A DNA stretch of 64,000 bases. Source: Manduca sexta. Lineage: Eukaryota > Arthropoda > Insecta > Lepidoptera > Sphingidae. The stretch is taken from positions 434,001-498,000 of the forward strand of contig NC_051116.1 of the NCBI RefSeq assembly GCF_014839805.1, written 5' to 3'. The notes below the pieces were generated by a model. That model was not told the DNA's origin, did not search any database, and saw only the letters and a list, made by a program, of their open reading frames with translations. Below, one piece after another: positions 32,721-43,738 of the stretch. Numbering within the stretch: the stretch's first letter is position 1; each line of letters begins with the position of its first letter. Both the position numbers and the translations under genes were made by a program.

Positions 32721-33720
32721 TTTTCTTATAATAGACGATTTGAACTAAAAATATTGTGATACATAAATGCATATAATTAAAACTCGGGTAGAAGGATGTT
32801 AAGATATAAATTACTAGACAGTGAGTACCGAAAATGATTGTGTTTGTGGGTTCATTGTTGCTAGCGAGTGAACAACTCGGAATAATGTTGATCGTTCAAT
32901 ATAAATTATCTTCTATCAGCCCCTATCTCACTTCAATTTGTTGACGTACCAGGCCGCTTAGAGGGTTCAGGCTTTAGAAATCAATTAGAAACACGAAATG
33001 CTGCTCGACTTGAGATTTGTGATGGATTATAAAAGAAATAACTCTGGATGGTAAAACTATTAGTGGATTTATTGAGAACAGTAAAGACTAGACAATGACC
33101 AAAGAGAAGTATATAATTTCCTTTTTAAGCGGCATACTGCCAGTACTAATATAGCTCTCACATTGGTTGTTATTGTTTGGTTTATACTCTTTGTTACAAT
33201 ACAGTTTCAAAAATTTGAACTCAAGATCGCCGTGCTGCCAATAAATCAAAGAAGCGATTGTTTGCTATAAGCAGGCCCCTTTCTCACTTCTTTTTTGGGG
33301 CACTCTTATTCTCAAAAGTTGTAAATCCATAATTGTTTGCACCCCCCTCCCTTCCTTATGCCTTCCTGTACTTTTAATAGTATTTTTTTCCTTTGGGAGC
33401 ACTGTGTGCCCCCACCTGCCCCCACAAAAAAAGCTCTGTCTATAAGTATTATAATACTAATTACTTATATCTCCATTACACGCTTATATATTCTTTACTA
33501 CATAACTTATAGCTAGGAAATATCCACTCGAAGGCAATGGGACAGCACTCCTTCATCTTGCACCATGCAATTTAAATTTCATGTGCATCGAGTTTATGTG
33601 TTGGTAATGCTGATCGACTATACTCATCAAGGTGGAGGAAGCGCGAGAAGTATGCCAGAATCGTGCAAATTGGCAATCCGTAGTCTCTGCGTACCCCCTA
33701 TGGGATAGAGGCGTGATATG
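32721..33720. other. Interval without gene
   Basis: AT-rich with a G/C-rich patch near 33355-33430. A short SINE family 2 tail remnant is present at about 33675-33715 (CTCTGCGTACCCCCTATGGG). Confidence 0.45.
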
Positions 33721-33723
33721 TAT

Positions 33724-34089
33724 CAGTGGCGAAGGGTCCATATCACCCAATTCTTGCTTTCCTTTATGTAGAACCTATTATCATTAAAACGATTTGCAAA
33801 CCGCACTCATACATATTAGTAGTAGTGTATTCTTTGTGAATTTATCGTTCGCTTTAACTGTGAAGGAAAACATCGTGAGGAAACCTGCATACCTGAGAAG
33901 TTCTCTATAGGAATTTCGAAGGTGTGTGAAGTCTACCAATCCGTACTAGGCCAGCGTGGTGGACTAAGGCCTAATCCCTCTCAGTAGTAGAGGAGGCCCG
34001 CGCTCACCAGTGGGCAAGTATATAATACAGGGCTGATATTATTATGTTGTGTCGGGTTCCATTTCGGAAAATATCACCTTACGCCACTG
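33724..34089 (-). mobile_element. MITE-A copy split by SINE family 1
   Basis: Begins CAGTGGCGAAGGGTCCATAT and ends TTACGCCACTG. The flanking 8-mers ATATGTAT (33716-33723) and CTATGTAT (34090-34097) match at 7 of 8. The interior is interrupted by the SINE at about 33825-34050, after which GTCGGGTTCCATTTC resumes the MITE. Confidence 0.8.
33825..34050 (+). mobile_element. SINE family 1 copy inside MITE-A
   Basis: 5'-truncated (starts near GTGTATTCTTTGTGAATT), then the full body through GTGAGGAAACCTGCATACCT to ACAGGGCTGATATTATTATG. A few bases of uncertainty at each edge. Confidence 0.82.
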
Positions 34090-34090
34090 C

Positions 34091-34130
34091 TATGTATGTA
34101 TGTATGTATGTATGTATGTATTTATGTATG
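34091..34130. repeat. (TATG)n microsatellite
   Basis: About ten tetranucleotide units with one interruption (TTTATG). It adjoins the right end of the MITE-A and overlaps its target duplication, so it may have grown from the TATGTAT target. Confidence 0.95.
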
Positions 34131-34305
34131 TACAAGGTGTAAAACCATCAATGGTTCACGTAAGTCGCGTTCCGGAATCATCCTGTGCATATCCGGTTTC
34201 AAACAGCCTGTAATTATGTCGACTGGAGAGGGATCATCTCTCGTCAGTGAACATTAGCTAAACACCACTACACTTACCATCAGGTGCAGTGGGGCACATT
34301 GTCGT
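34131..34305 (+). mobile_element. Repeat family 3 copy
   Basis: ACAAGGTGTAAAACC, GGAATCATCCTGTGCATATC, CTCTCGTCAGTGAACA and CTTACCATCAGGTGCAGTGG. Confidence 0.75.
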
Positions 34306-34664
34306 CCTCGTATAACCTTACCAGGGTAAGTGAAGATAGATATCAATTGCGAAATCTTACTAATCATTACATATGTGTTAAGATTTTTGAAGATATTTGA
34401 TAGAAACGGCTAAGTTGGTTTTGATGGAATTTGCCACGCAGATAGCTGACGTTCTATAACATATAGGATACTTTATACCAGAATCGGTGTCAGTATGCAT
34501 GTAAAGTTAAAGATGTCTATATATCAAACATTGCAACCCGTTCCGCGGTTTCTTACTTTATTTTGAACTCCTGACGGAAAAGAGGTGTTACAAGTTGAGG
34601 ACGTGTATCTTAGTGTAAGAACGGTCTCAATGACAAAACCAATTGTATATTTTTTTTATTCTCT

Positions 34665-34828
34665 TTATCATGTACTTTACATTAAACTGATTTTGAAAAG
34701 AACAACACCAGAGTCTCTTGCCCGTTCTTCTCTGAGAACTGCACGACGTGGTGGTAGAGTTAATATTGACGGAATCTAAATAATGTATTACATTTTACGG
34801 ATTCAAATAAATTATTTCATTTCATTTA
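34665..34828 (+). mobile_element. LINE-like 3' end with ATTTC tail
   Basis: Parallel to 14380-14578: CCAGAGTCTCTTGCCCGTTC, GTTAATATTGACGGAATC and TTATTTCATTTCATTT. Confidence 0.65.
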
Positions 34829-35369
34829 AATGAGTAGATGTTAGGGAAAGGTAATTATTGAAGCCCATGGTAGAGAAAAACATAATTTAAAATGGGTTTT
34901 GTAAAAAAATAATAAAAAATTTAATCAACCTTCCACCAAAAAAGCCTAAAAAAAATTCAAAATAAAATATGTCGTTGAGGTAAAATGAAAGTACCTTGTT
35001 ATATTTTTGATCCAAACGTCGTCTTTTTTAAAGGTTTTTGTGTTTGGGTTATTTATATTTAATTAACAAAAAATTGACAAACTCTCGCATTGGTACTTTG
35101 TTGAAACTAATAACGCATTGACAAAATTATAAGTGCATTTTAATGCTGGTTACTGTTACCTCAATACTTGTTTACTTTCACTCTACTCGCTGAGAACGAT
35201 ATTTTTACGTTAACATTATAACCTAACTCCAAACTTTGTAAGGAATGTTTGAAATACATCTTAAAGTATTTAATTCCTACTTATGAAATGGATCCTAATA
35301 TTTTTTAGGAAATAAAATATGTCTTTCTCTTGCCTGTAATGAAAAATGAAAATATTTTAATTTATAAGC

Positions 35370-35570
35370 TACTAGCGACCCGCCCCGGCTTCGCACGGGT
35401 GCAGTATTTCTCCACTATGTAATGGATGTTATTATACATATAAACCTTCCTCTTGAATCACTCTATCTATTAAAAACCGCATCAAAATCCGTTGCGTAGT
35501 TTTAAAGATTTAAGCATACAAAGGGACATAGGGACAGAGAAAGCGACTTTGTTTTATACTGTGTAGTGAT
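35370..35570 (-). mobile_element. Dispersed element with CTAGT-type end, copy 2
   Basis: ACTAGCGACCCGCCCCGGCT and the same body as 15927-16125, with few differences. Confidence 0.6.
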
Positions 35571-36123
35571 ATTACGTAGTAATAATTATAGGCATTTTTA
35601 TATGTAATTCAACAAAAAAGCACACCATAGCAAAATGTACAGAAATATAAAATTATCATTACCTATAATAGCTGGTTGCGCTACACTTAACCAGCCGTCA
35701 TATTGCTAACTCAATTTTTTTTTTAAATAAAGTGTTTGACAATTTGAATCGTCATACTCGATGCTTATCTCAGATTTTAACATTGTCAGATTTGAGCACG
35801 GGTGGAAAAACAGGTCGTTATACGTTAACTGACTAATAACATATACTTGAACACTGTGAAACGGGCCCTTAGTAACATTAATATGACCTATAAATCTTCG
35901 TTTGTACAAATTAAAATATTAATTTATGAAAAAACTAGCTTTGAAATAAAAACTATTTAAATAAGCCAGGTCAGGGGGACAGTCCCCCCCGTGACCATGA
36001 AGGCTGCAAAGTCTTCGAAACGTCGGGAGAAAATAATAATATAAAAAACCGCGATAAAATCCGTTTAAATAGTTTTTATTTCAATGTCTAACATTCGCGT
36101 AAACATAAGAAATCATTATGAAA

Positions 36124-36335
36124 ACTAGCTTTTGCATTTTCGCCCGCGTGTAGATGTTTTCCGGGATAAAAGTCCCGCTATATTTCCGGGATAGAAAGTA
36201 GCCTATAACCTTCCCAGGGTTTTACACTATCTCCATACCAAATTTCATAAAAATTCGTTCAGTAGATTTTTGAGAAAATCGATAACATACAAACAGAGAG
36301 AAAAAGGGGACTTTGTTTTGTAATATGTATAGATT
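36124..36335 (-). mobile_element. Helitron 3' end fragment (minus)
   Basis: Starts ACTAGCTTTTGCATTTTCGC preceded by A, then TTTTCCGGGATAAAAGTCCC and GATAGAAAGTAGCCTATAAC. The stem is partly lost. The far end near TTGTTTTGTAATATGTATAG is approximate. Confidence 0.7.
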
Positions 36336-36744
36336 GGTATCACAACTTTACCTAGGTATATTATTCGTTTTATTCCTTCCTTCCCACGTCGTATATATTT
36401 AGGACAGAAGTAGTCTTCACTCGTTTTCATATTTTATAGATCTCTATAAGGATGTTCAAAGCTTCTCAAAGGAGGTTGAGTTGACGCTAGACTTCATGAA
36501 AAGCTGTTTACTATTTTCACAAGCTTTGCATTTCCTAGAACGCTCCCGCTGTTTGAATTAGTTGCGTAGTAATTGGTACAATAATTATATATTGTCTTAT
36601 TCGGTTCTTCAATATCTGATAATAGAAATATGAATTTGTTGAAAGTTAAAATTGTAAGAATTAAAATTGGTTACGACTTTTTTATCTGTCGAAAATTCTA
36701 CTGTGTGTTTACTGCGTCTCTTATGGGAATAGGTTTATTTGTTG

Positions 36745-36925
36745 AAATTGAATGATAAAACGTGCTTGCCGCTCGCTTGATGGTAAGCGATGCGACCGCC
36801 CATAAACAGTAGCAACACATACTCCTCTACTTGAACACAACAGTGACGGCTTGGCGGCAGAAATAGAGGTTGCGGTGGAACGTCCCCAAGCGCCCTCTCA
36901 CATATGAGAGACCTACCACCAGTAA
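36745..36925 (-). mobile_element. Repeat family 4 fragment (minus)
   Basis: GGTAAGCGATGCGACCGCCC, GACGGCTTGGCGGCAGAAAT and CTCTCACATATGAGAGACC. Internal deletion relative to 10190-10520. Confidence 0.7.
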
Positions 36926-37129
36926 TTGAATATTATTTACAGCGATATTTTTTATTTATAATTCGGTTGACGATGATTATGTCCATGGCAATGGCAATGA
37001 AAATGATCTAATCTTTCAGATAAACGCATCGTTAATGACGTGTTAGATAATGTAAGCGGGCATTAACAAAATAAGAACTGTTCTAATTAAATTTATAATT
37101 TGATTATTGAACGTAGAATTTGGAAGATA

Positions 37130-37210
37130 AAGCCTGTTAACTTGCACTAAGTCTGCGTGGTGATTATAGGTCTTGAATCTCAGTAGTAGAGGAGGCTGTG
37201 AGTGGGAAGT
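37130..37210 (+). mobile_element. SINE family 1 fragment
   Basis: TTGCACTAAGTCTGCGTGGT and AATCTCAGTAGTAGAGGAGG, strongly diverged, no head. Confidence 0.55.
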
Positions 37211-37224
37211 ACCTATACAAGGTT

Positions 37225-37345
37225 ATTTTAAACAAGGTTATTTTGATATAAATGTAACCACATACTCGACTTCACCTCTGCTAACATTGTGCCGAAAATC
37301 ATTCATGAATAACGAATACGTCACATTTAGGCGATGGAGACAGCA
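37225..37345. mobile_element. MITE-B fragment
   Basis: ACCACATACTCGACTTCACC and CTAACATTGTGCCGAAAATC match the left part of 17066-17394. Confidence 0.6.
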
Positions 37346-38580
37346 ATATCGTAATCTTAGTCATACCAATATTTGAAAATATATTTATACCAAAACCGAC
37401 TTTGTTTTCTGCTTTAGACATATAGCCTTAACTATAAAAGAAATCAAAGTTATACATCGAAACTGATTCAATAACAAGGGTTTATGCTCACGGTGTGTTT
37501 TTTCCCAATAAAAACGCAACTCTACTTAAAAAATCACTTAGGGTTTACATTATTTCGAACAGGCCGGAATAGTCGACTTGCGAGAGATAAATCATGTTTC
37601 ATCATTCAATACTTAATCTGGATGCCACTCCACTTATCTTCAGATGCAGTGGATACTATGATGTGCGGTAGAAAATGGTGCGTAGAAAACGCACACAGAG
37701 CGGCGTGCGCATCACAAACGCGCGTCGTTAGCATATAAAATAAGTCATCAGTTTGAACCCTAATATGTGTTTTCCAAATGACTATTTGTTTTATGTAGCC
37801 ATTTTATTGTAAGGAAAGAATAACAATGTAAGCTCCTTTTCCAAGAATATGATTTTCCTTTAACGTTATAGCTGCATTTGTAGGAATCAAAAATGAGCAC
37901 AGTAAAATTTAAGTGACTTGCAAAAATATAAATAACTTAATCTAAAAGTAAATGAAATTAAATATTTACCACACAGACTAGCCAAACCCTAAATTAATAT
38001 AGGTTGTTTTTTATTAAGGTGAATTCCATAAACCTTTATTCAAGGATATGTACGTGGTCCAAGTCGCGCGAATAACAGAGTATCAAATATTTTTCCGTTA
38101 CATCATATCGGGCGGATCGAAATTTCCGTGCGGACGAAGTCACGTTGTATCTAGGGTGGAAATGCAAGTAAGTGGCTCAAGGGCGCTGTGGTGGCCTCGG
38201 AAAATACTGAGCTTTTAGTTTGGCAGATTAAAAAATGTCGGCCGACCACAAAATCGTGTGATGGTGCATGGTAAAATAGAGCGAGATTTCGTTTGCGCTT
38301 CTTTGTGTATTAGCCTTTAGGGATTGCCCTAGTTATGGGAAGGTATGTAGAAATGAAGGGCGAAAGTATGATTATTTATGAAATTTACTTCTCAGGAATG
38401 GTAGACCAAGTTAAGTCAATTTGTGAAAATCAACTTTTGTCTACCTATCGCTAAGCAGAAATATAATGTATGCAATAATACATACTTAATTTAAAAGATT
38501 ATCATTTGCACCTTTATCTAAATTTTGCTAAAATAATCTCTTCTACTCCAGTTTATAATACACCAGAATTTACACAAACC
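37345..38580. other. Interval without gene
   Basis: It contains a family 3 fragment at about 37550-37660 (GAACAGGCCGGAATAGTCGA). The rest shows no exon. Confidence 0.45.
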
Positions 38581-38650
38581 AACAATAAAACGCTGATGAA
38601 TCGCCTTGCGTTATGACAGCCGAAGCGCGCCAAAACAGTTGCACAGAGTC

Positions 38651-38665
38651 GCCGCCAGGTGGCGC
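38651..38665 (+). promoter_or_regulatory. CTCF-like motif
   Basis: GCCGCCAGGTGGCGC contains AGGTGGCGC, the core of the insect CTCF consensus, in a short GC-rich island (38595-38700). Binding is inferred from motif alone. Confidence 0.4.
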
Positions 38666-38899
38666 ACACTCGCGCATGCGTGTTGCGACGCAACTATATA
38701 ACATCTATGTAAACGTTCTCAAATGATAGGTGCAATGAATGCAATTTCACAAAGTTATTTCCGTCGTTTGGTGTGATATAGCTGTTTGTATTTTTCATCA
38801 ATAATACTTATAAGAATTACTAAAGATAGTTATCGCTCTGACTTCTGAGTTGCTTGTGTATTTTTGTTAAATATCGCTTGATTTATTGTTGGAAGAAAA

Positions 38900-39230
38900 T
38901 ACCGTGAGGAAACCTTCTTAATATTTTTTTAAAAATCCATATTTCAAGATGTTCAGTCTACCATCTCGCACTAAGCCAGTATGGTAAGAATCTCTCAGTA
39001 ATAGAGACCCGTGCTCAGCTGAGGTTAAGTATACAATACAGCAGTGGCAAAGAGTGAAATTTTCCAAAAAAGAACCCGATGCAACATATAAGTACCAATA
39101 ATATACATAAATGAGTTCTGCAACTCTTCGTAATGTTAATTAGATTTTACATAAATTAAGAAGGGAAGCCGATGAGAATCGGGTTCTAATATGTTCCCTT
39201 CGCCACTGTGATACAGGGCTGTTATAGAAA
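38900..39230 (+). mobile_element. SINE family 1 copy split by MITE-A
   Basis: The diverged SINE body (GTGAGGAAACC, CTCGCACTAAGCCAGTATGG, CTCTCAGTAATAGAG) runs to AATACAG at 39041. After the MITE at 39042-39208 the tail resumes as GATACAGGGCTGTTAT. Confidence 0.75.
39042..39208. mobile_element. MITE-A copy inserted in a SINE
   Basis: Bounded by CAGTGGCAAAGAGTGAAA and CCCTTCGCCACTG, 167 bp. Flanks CAATACAG and TGATACAG match at 6 of 8. The insertion lies exactly within the SINE tail AATACAGGGCTG. Confidence 0.82.
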
Positions 39231-39278
39231 TCGTTTGCAAGCGAGGAGTCTGTAGGGTAGATTCTAAAGAGAGCCTGT

Positions 39279-39523
39279 CAGTGGCGAACCGTCCATATAA
39301 CTCGATTCCTACCGGCTTCCCTTTTACGTTTATTTATGATTGTCTTAGTTATTATTTTCTGTTAAATTGGCCCCCATGTGTTAACTTAGGCGATTTTTTT
39401 GGCCTCTGGGTTACCTTCTAAATTCTATGTTGAAGTGCTCCTTTTTCCGCGCTTAGCCCGTAGTAGGTCGGGCCGTTGTGCGTGTCGGGGTTACCTTATG
39501 AAAAACTTCATCCTTCGCCATTA
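39279..39523. mobile_element. MITE-A-related copy with perfect 8-bp duplication
   Basis: Left end CAGTGGCGAACC; right end TCCTTCGCCATTA. Flanked by GAGCCTGT at 39271-39278 and 39524-39531, identical, as expected of hAT transposition. 245 bp. It shares GATTCCTACCGGCTTCCC with 18100-18269. Confidence 0.82.
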
Positions 39524-39784
39524 GAGCCTGTAGAGTACATTCTGTACTTATGAAGGACAGTGATGTAGTTTGCCATAAGATCAAGGCAATATTTTGATAT
39601 AAGGGGCCCTGTATCATATGCTGGGGGGCCTTCAAAGCAGCATCCATTTTTGGGCGCCCGCTTAAATTAAGCAGTTGGTGTAAAAGAGACCCATAAAGCT
39701 TAGGAGCCCCGTATCATCGATACGGTTGATACAGCAGTAACTACGTGCCTGATCAAATGTGACGGGAGTGGTCTGCTTTCCTTC

Positions 39785-40000
39785 ATCATCATCATCTCAG
39801 CCACAGAAAGTCCACTGCTGAACATAGGCCTCCCCCAAGGATCTCCACGTCGACCTGTTGGAAGCGGCCTGCGTCCAGCGACTTCCTGGAACCTTAGCCA
39901 GGTCGTCCGTCCACCTTGTAGGCGGGCGTCCGACATTTCGCTTGCCTGTACGTGACCTCCACTCTAGAACCTTTCGACCCCAACGGCTTTCCTTAAAGAT
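39785..40000 (-). mobile_element. RTE-type LINE, 3' coding end
   Basis: On the minus strand one frame reads RWGRKVLEWRSRTGKRNVGR, then PPTRWTDDLAKVPGSRW, WRSLGEAYVQQWT and a stop, followed by a GAT-repeat tail (seen as CATCATCATCATC at the left). This is the typical C-terminus and tail of insect RTE elements. The reverse transcriptase and endonuclease parts are absent. Confidence 0.85.
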
Positions 40001-40611
40001 GATAATTACCAAAGAGTTCTAAGATTATATGGAGTGGACATTGAGAAGATTGTTATACAAAAATTTCGCGCTTAAGCCATGGTTACTCAATCCGTGAAAT
40101 AGCAAAACATCAATGTAAAGTAATTCATATTTTTTCCACATCATGATTTGCACGTTTTTAATGCGAATACCATATTTTCTGAAAATATATAATTTTTGTA
40201 TTAATATCTGAGGACGCTGTGACATCTTGTCATACGGACATTTCAAATAAGACAGCGACTTATTACCAATTAGTAATAACTTTTAGAGCAAAAATTTTGC
40301 CCTGATATCCAGTCTATAACTAACTATATAATTTAATGTCTTTGATAATTTCTCAGTCAAAATTGACACGTCACTCGAAAAGTCCCAAAACCCGAGATAC
40401 AACGAAGACTGTACGAGACTCGAACTCTGGACCGTTCAAGGCGAACCACAAGTAATTTTTATGACGAGGATAATAAATTAGTAATGGCTTAGTTCATTGA
40501 CCTTTAGTGCAAAGTCTCTGTGTGTATTGGTGATGTAAGAAATAAATATGTATGTATAATATTAATTAACTATAAATATTATTACTATAAATATTAATTA
40601 ACTTATTAAAT

Positions 40612-40798
40612 TAACGGTGAAGGAAAAGATCGTGAGGAAACCTACATACCTGAGAAGTTCTCTATAGGAATTTTGAGGGTGTGTGAATCCGCACTAGGCC
40701 AGCATGGTGGACTAAGGCCTAATCCCTCTCAGTAGTAGAGGAGGCCCATGCACCAGTGGGACAGTACATAATACAGGGCTGATATTATTATAATTATA
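40612..40798 (+). mobile_element. SINE family 1, 3' part
   Basis: AACGGTGAAGGAAAAGATCG, AGAAGTTCTCTATAGGAATT and ACAGGGCTGATATTATTAT. A small deletion removes part of the AAGTCTACCAATCC region. Confidence 0.82.
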
Positions 40799-40832
40799 AA
40801 TATTAATTATCTCTAACGTATGTATAAGTTTT

Positions 40833-41042
40833 CCCAATATCTTTGTTTGTGGAGATGAAGTTTAGTTTTTCTGGTGTTTCTGCTTGCGGCTTCGCATTTT
40901 CAGGATAAATGTCCCGCTATGTCCTTTCCCTGGTCTTAAACTATTTTCATACAAAATTTCATCGAAATCCGTCTGGTAGTTTTTGAGTTTATCGCGTTCA
41001 GACAGACAGACGTGGCGGGGATCTTTGTTTTATATTATGTAT
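40833..41042 (-). mobile_element. Diverged Helitron-type fragment
   Basis: GCTTGCGGCTTCGCATTTTC, ATAAATGTCCCGCTATGTCC and CTTTGTTTTATATTATGTAT resemble 36124-36335; the terminal CTAGT is lost. Confidence 0.5.
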
Positions 41043-41063
41043 GGACTTGATGGTGGTAGGATG

Positions 41064-41225
41064 CAGTGGCGAAGGGTGAAGTTTTTTTTAAAGAGAACCC
41101 GACTCAACATATAGCTACAAATATGCACAAATGCGGTCTGCAAATCATTCTAATGATAATTAGATTTACATGAAAGAAAAGTCGGCAGGAATCGGGTTAT
41201 ATATTATTATGGTCCATTCCCTATT
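41064..41225. mobile_element. MITE-A copy, right end degraded
   Basis: Left end CAGTGGCGAAGGGTGAAG; interior GAACCCGACTCAACATATAG and AATGATAATTAGATTTACAT. The right inverted end is not recognisable. Confidence 0.7.
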
Positions 41226-41239
41226 GGCAGGATCTTTGA

Positions 41240-41440
41240 ATCCGCCCGGATAGCGTGCAACGTACGTGGTGTAAAACCCGCCATTGTGGTCCACGTGAGG
41301 GTCGCGTTCCGGGATCAGCCTGTGAATATCCGGTTCCAACAGGCCGGCATAATTGTGTCGACTGTCGAGAGGTAATCATGTCGAGTCAGTCGACACTACC
41401 TGGACCAAACTACACTTCTATCAAATACAGTGGGTCACTT
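41240..41440 (+). mobile_element. Repeat family 3 copy
   Basis: TCCGCCCGGATAGC, GTAAAACCCGCCATTGTGG, CGGGATCAGCCTGTGAATAT and ATAATTGTGTCGACTGTCGA. One of the least diverged copies. Confidence 0.78.
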
Positions 41441-41783
41441 TACTATGCGTATATTAAAAATAGCCAACTATCAGCACCAATATCAAACAAATCGTGAGAA
41501 TGATGAAACTCAAAAACATAAAAAAATACAGTCGAAATGAGAACTTCCTCTTTTTTTGAAGTCGGCCAAAACAGATGTTTTGCGTAGATAAAGAAGTGTA
41601 AACAAAATGAATATTGTATAAACAAGCTAAAGGTCAAAAGTCATCAACCGTTTGCATTTCAGAAGAACAGTTGAGGTACCAATGTTTTAGACATTAGACT
41701 GTAGTTATTGGATAATGTATCTCTTCTGCTGTTGCAAAAACTTGAAGACACAAAACTAAGCTCATGTTTTTCCTATGTTTTTA

Positions 41784-41930
41784 TGCAGGGTAGTTTTTAC
41801 ATTGCGTTAGTGAAACCACATACTCGTCTTTACCTCTGCTAACATTGTGACAAAAATCATCCATGATTAACGAATGTTAGCATCAAAAATCCCCGTTTTA
41901 ATTTTTTGGTCTCTGGTTTTAAGAACACTA
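41784..41930. mobile_element. MITE-B fragment
   Basis: CAGGGTAGTTTTTACATTGC and GTTAGTGAAACCACATACTC preserve the left terminus; the right end is missing. Confidence 0.65.
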
Positions 41931-42814
41931 TACTTTAGCCTGCCTGTAAACCTTTATATAAAAATGTGTATGTATATAGATGTTGGATTTCAACTTTGTG
42001 TTTTTGGATGTCCAACACCTCAGTCCCCCGTGACCATGAAGGCTGCAGTCTTCGAAACCTCGGGAGAAAATTATAATACAAAAACCGCGATAATCCGTAT
42101 AATAGTCTTATTTCAATACTCTTTGATTTAACATTTGTTTGTTCGTAAGAAACTGTAATAATAGGGTAGTTGACGACTTTTTTAAAATACATTTATTAAA
42201 AATGTGTTTCATCCAAAATCTATCAGGAAAATTATTTTCAAAATCCACGCAATAATAAATAAGTTGTAAAGCTTTTAAATTTGGTGGAAAGGGAAGCTGT
42301 CAAATTACAATAATATTGAAATGTGACGTCACCAGGTGCCACTGGCCATAACGCTGTGTGAGTGAGAAAAGGACAGCGCGATATCCCCAACACGCCCCCA
42401 CTTTTGCTCACAATAATATTTCAATTATGAATTGCTTTATTTTTCAACCGATTGTGATGTTGATTTCAAGAAGAAACTCTTTTCATATTACTTTCTGTTA
42501 CATATTAAATAATAGAACAAAAAAAAAACAGAAATCTGCCCTATCAACTTATAGTCATAATAAAGGGAACTTCAATGAATTCTTTACCTATCCACCGTCG
42601 AGCCATGCAGTATTATAAACGAAATCGTCCTTTCACTTGCACGACCACAGTACCCCTTTAGTGCCATCGTAATTATTGGATCGAGTGTCTTCGCTTTGTC
42701 TATAGCTTATATGCAAACTGGATCGATGAACTGCATTTCAAAGACAGTCCTAACTTTAAGCGTTCATTACTATGTTTTTATATCGGAATAAAAGTTGATA
42801 ATTCCTTCTTAACC

Positions 42815-42945
42815 GAATTTCGGCCGCGGCGGTTTTATATCAACGGAGATCAGCCAGTCCCGTAAGAGATATAGTGCACAAGTGTGTGCAATACACAGGT
42901 GCACTCTCTGTTCTTTCACTCTCATATTCCAGTGAGACGGTAATC
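42815..42945 (-). repeat. Dispersed repeat, inverted relative of 13750-13895
   Basis: CGAATTTCGGCCGCGGCGG, CAACGGAGATCAGCCAG and TAGTGCACAAGTGTGTGCA are the complement of the 13.8 kb copy. Confidence 0.65.
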
Positions 42946-43012
42946 CGACATGACTGAAGGTAGATCAGAGTAAAACAACTACATTACTGAGGCGATTTAG
43001 GTTTTTAATATT

Positions 43013-43125
43013 ATCAGCCGTGTATTATAACATACCCCCACTGCTGGGCACAGGACTCTATTACTGAGAGGGTTTAAGATTTAGTCCACCACGCTTGCCT
43101 AGTGCGGATTGACATATTTTAAGTT
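43013..43125 (-). mobile_element. SINE family 1 fragment (minus)
   Basis: ATCAGCCGTGTATTATAACA, CCCCACTGCTGGGCACAGG and TAGTCCACCACGCTTGCCTA are the complement of the 3' half. One of only two minus-oriented copies. Confidence 0.75.
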
Positions 43126-43523
43126 ACTAATATTCAATTAAGCAGTTATCCAATTGATAAGACTACTTAAATACTTTTTCGATTAAAATAACTCTTAAAA
43201 AACTGGTCATATGTGACCACGTACGATGTAGTTTCCTTAGCCTACACGGTTAAAACCAAATTCAAAAATAATGTTCCATAACGGTTTTATCGGGAAACTC
43301 TTTTGTTGGGAAACACAAATCTTTTAATTGGGTTTTTTTGATTTAATTTTCCGCAAACCGAAATATAAATAAAAGGGAAATCCTATTAGTGGACAAACAA
43401 AATTGTCTTATTTACATAGAAAATAACTTAAAACATATCTTATTAAATTGTCTTTAAATGCTTACTAATATCAGTCTTTGCACAAAAATAACTTGACAGA
43501 AAAATGAAAAAATTACATTAAAA

Positions 43524-43738
43524 GGGCACATGTCTGAAAATGTAAAAAAAAGTTGAGCAAATGGAAAACTTATTATTTTCTAAAGTAGCGTAAAAAAAAT
43601 ATTTTTTGGTTACAATTTGAATTCAATTAGCAATAAAAAATTACAGAAGTTTTGTTGTTATTTGTTTTTACATATACATTTCTAGATATTTCACATTTAT
43701 GGGATTTGCCCTTTTCGAAATTTGCATATTCAATTATA
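43524..43738. repeat. Dispersed repeat pair, copy 1
   Basis: Starts GGGCACATGTCTGAAAATGT and ends near GCCCTTTTCGAAATTTGCAT; matches 55061-55272 in the same orientation (TTCAATTAGCAATAAAAA is shared). The ends are weakly inverted (AAAAGGGCA against TGCCCTTTT-like), so it may be a MITE. Confidence 0.7.
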
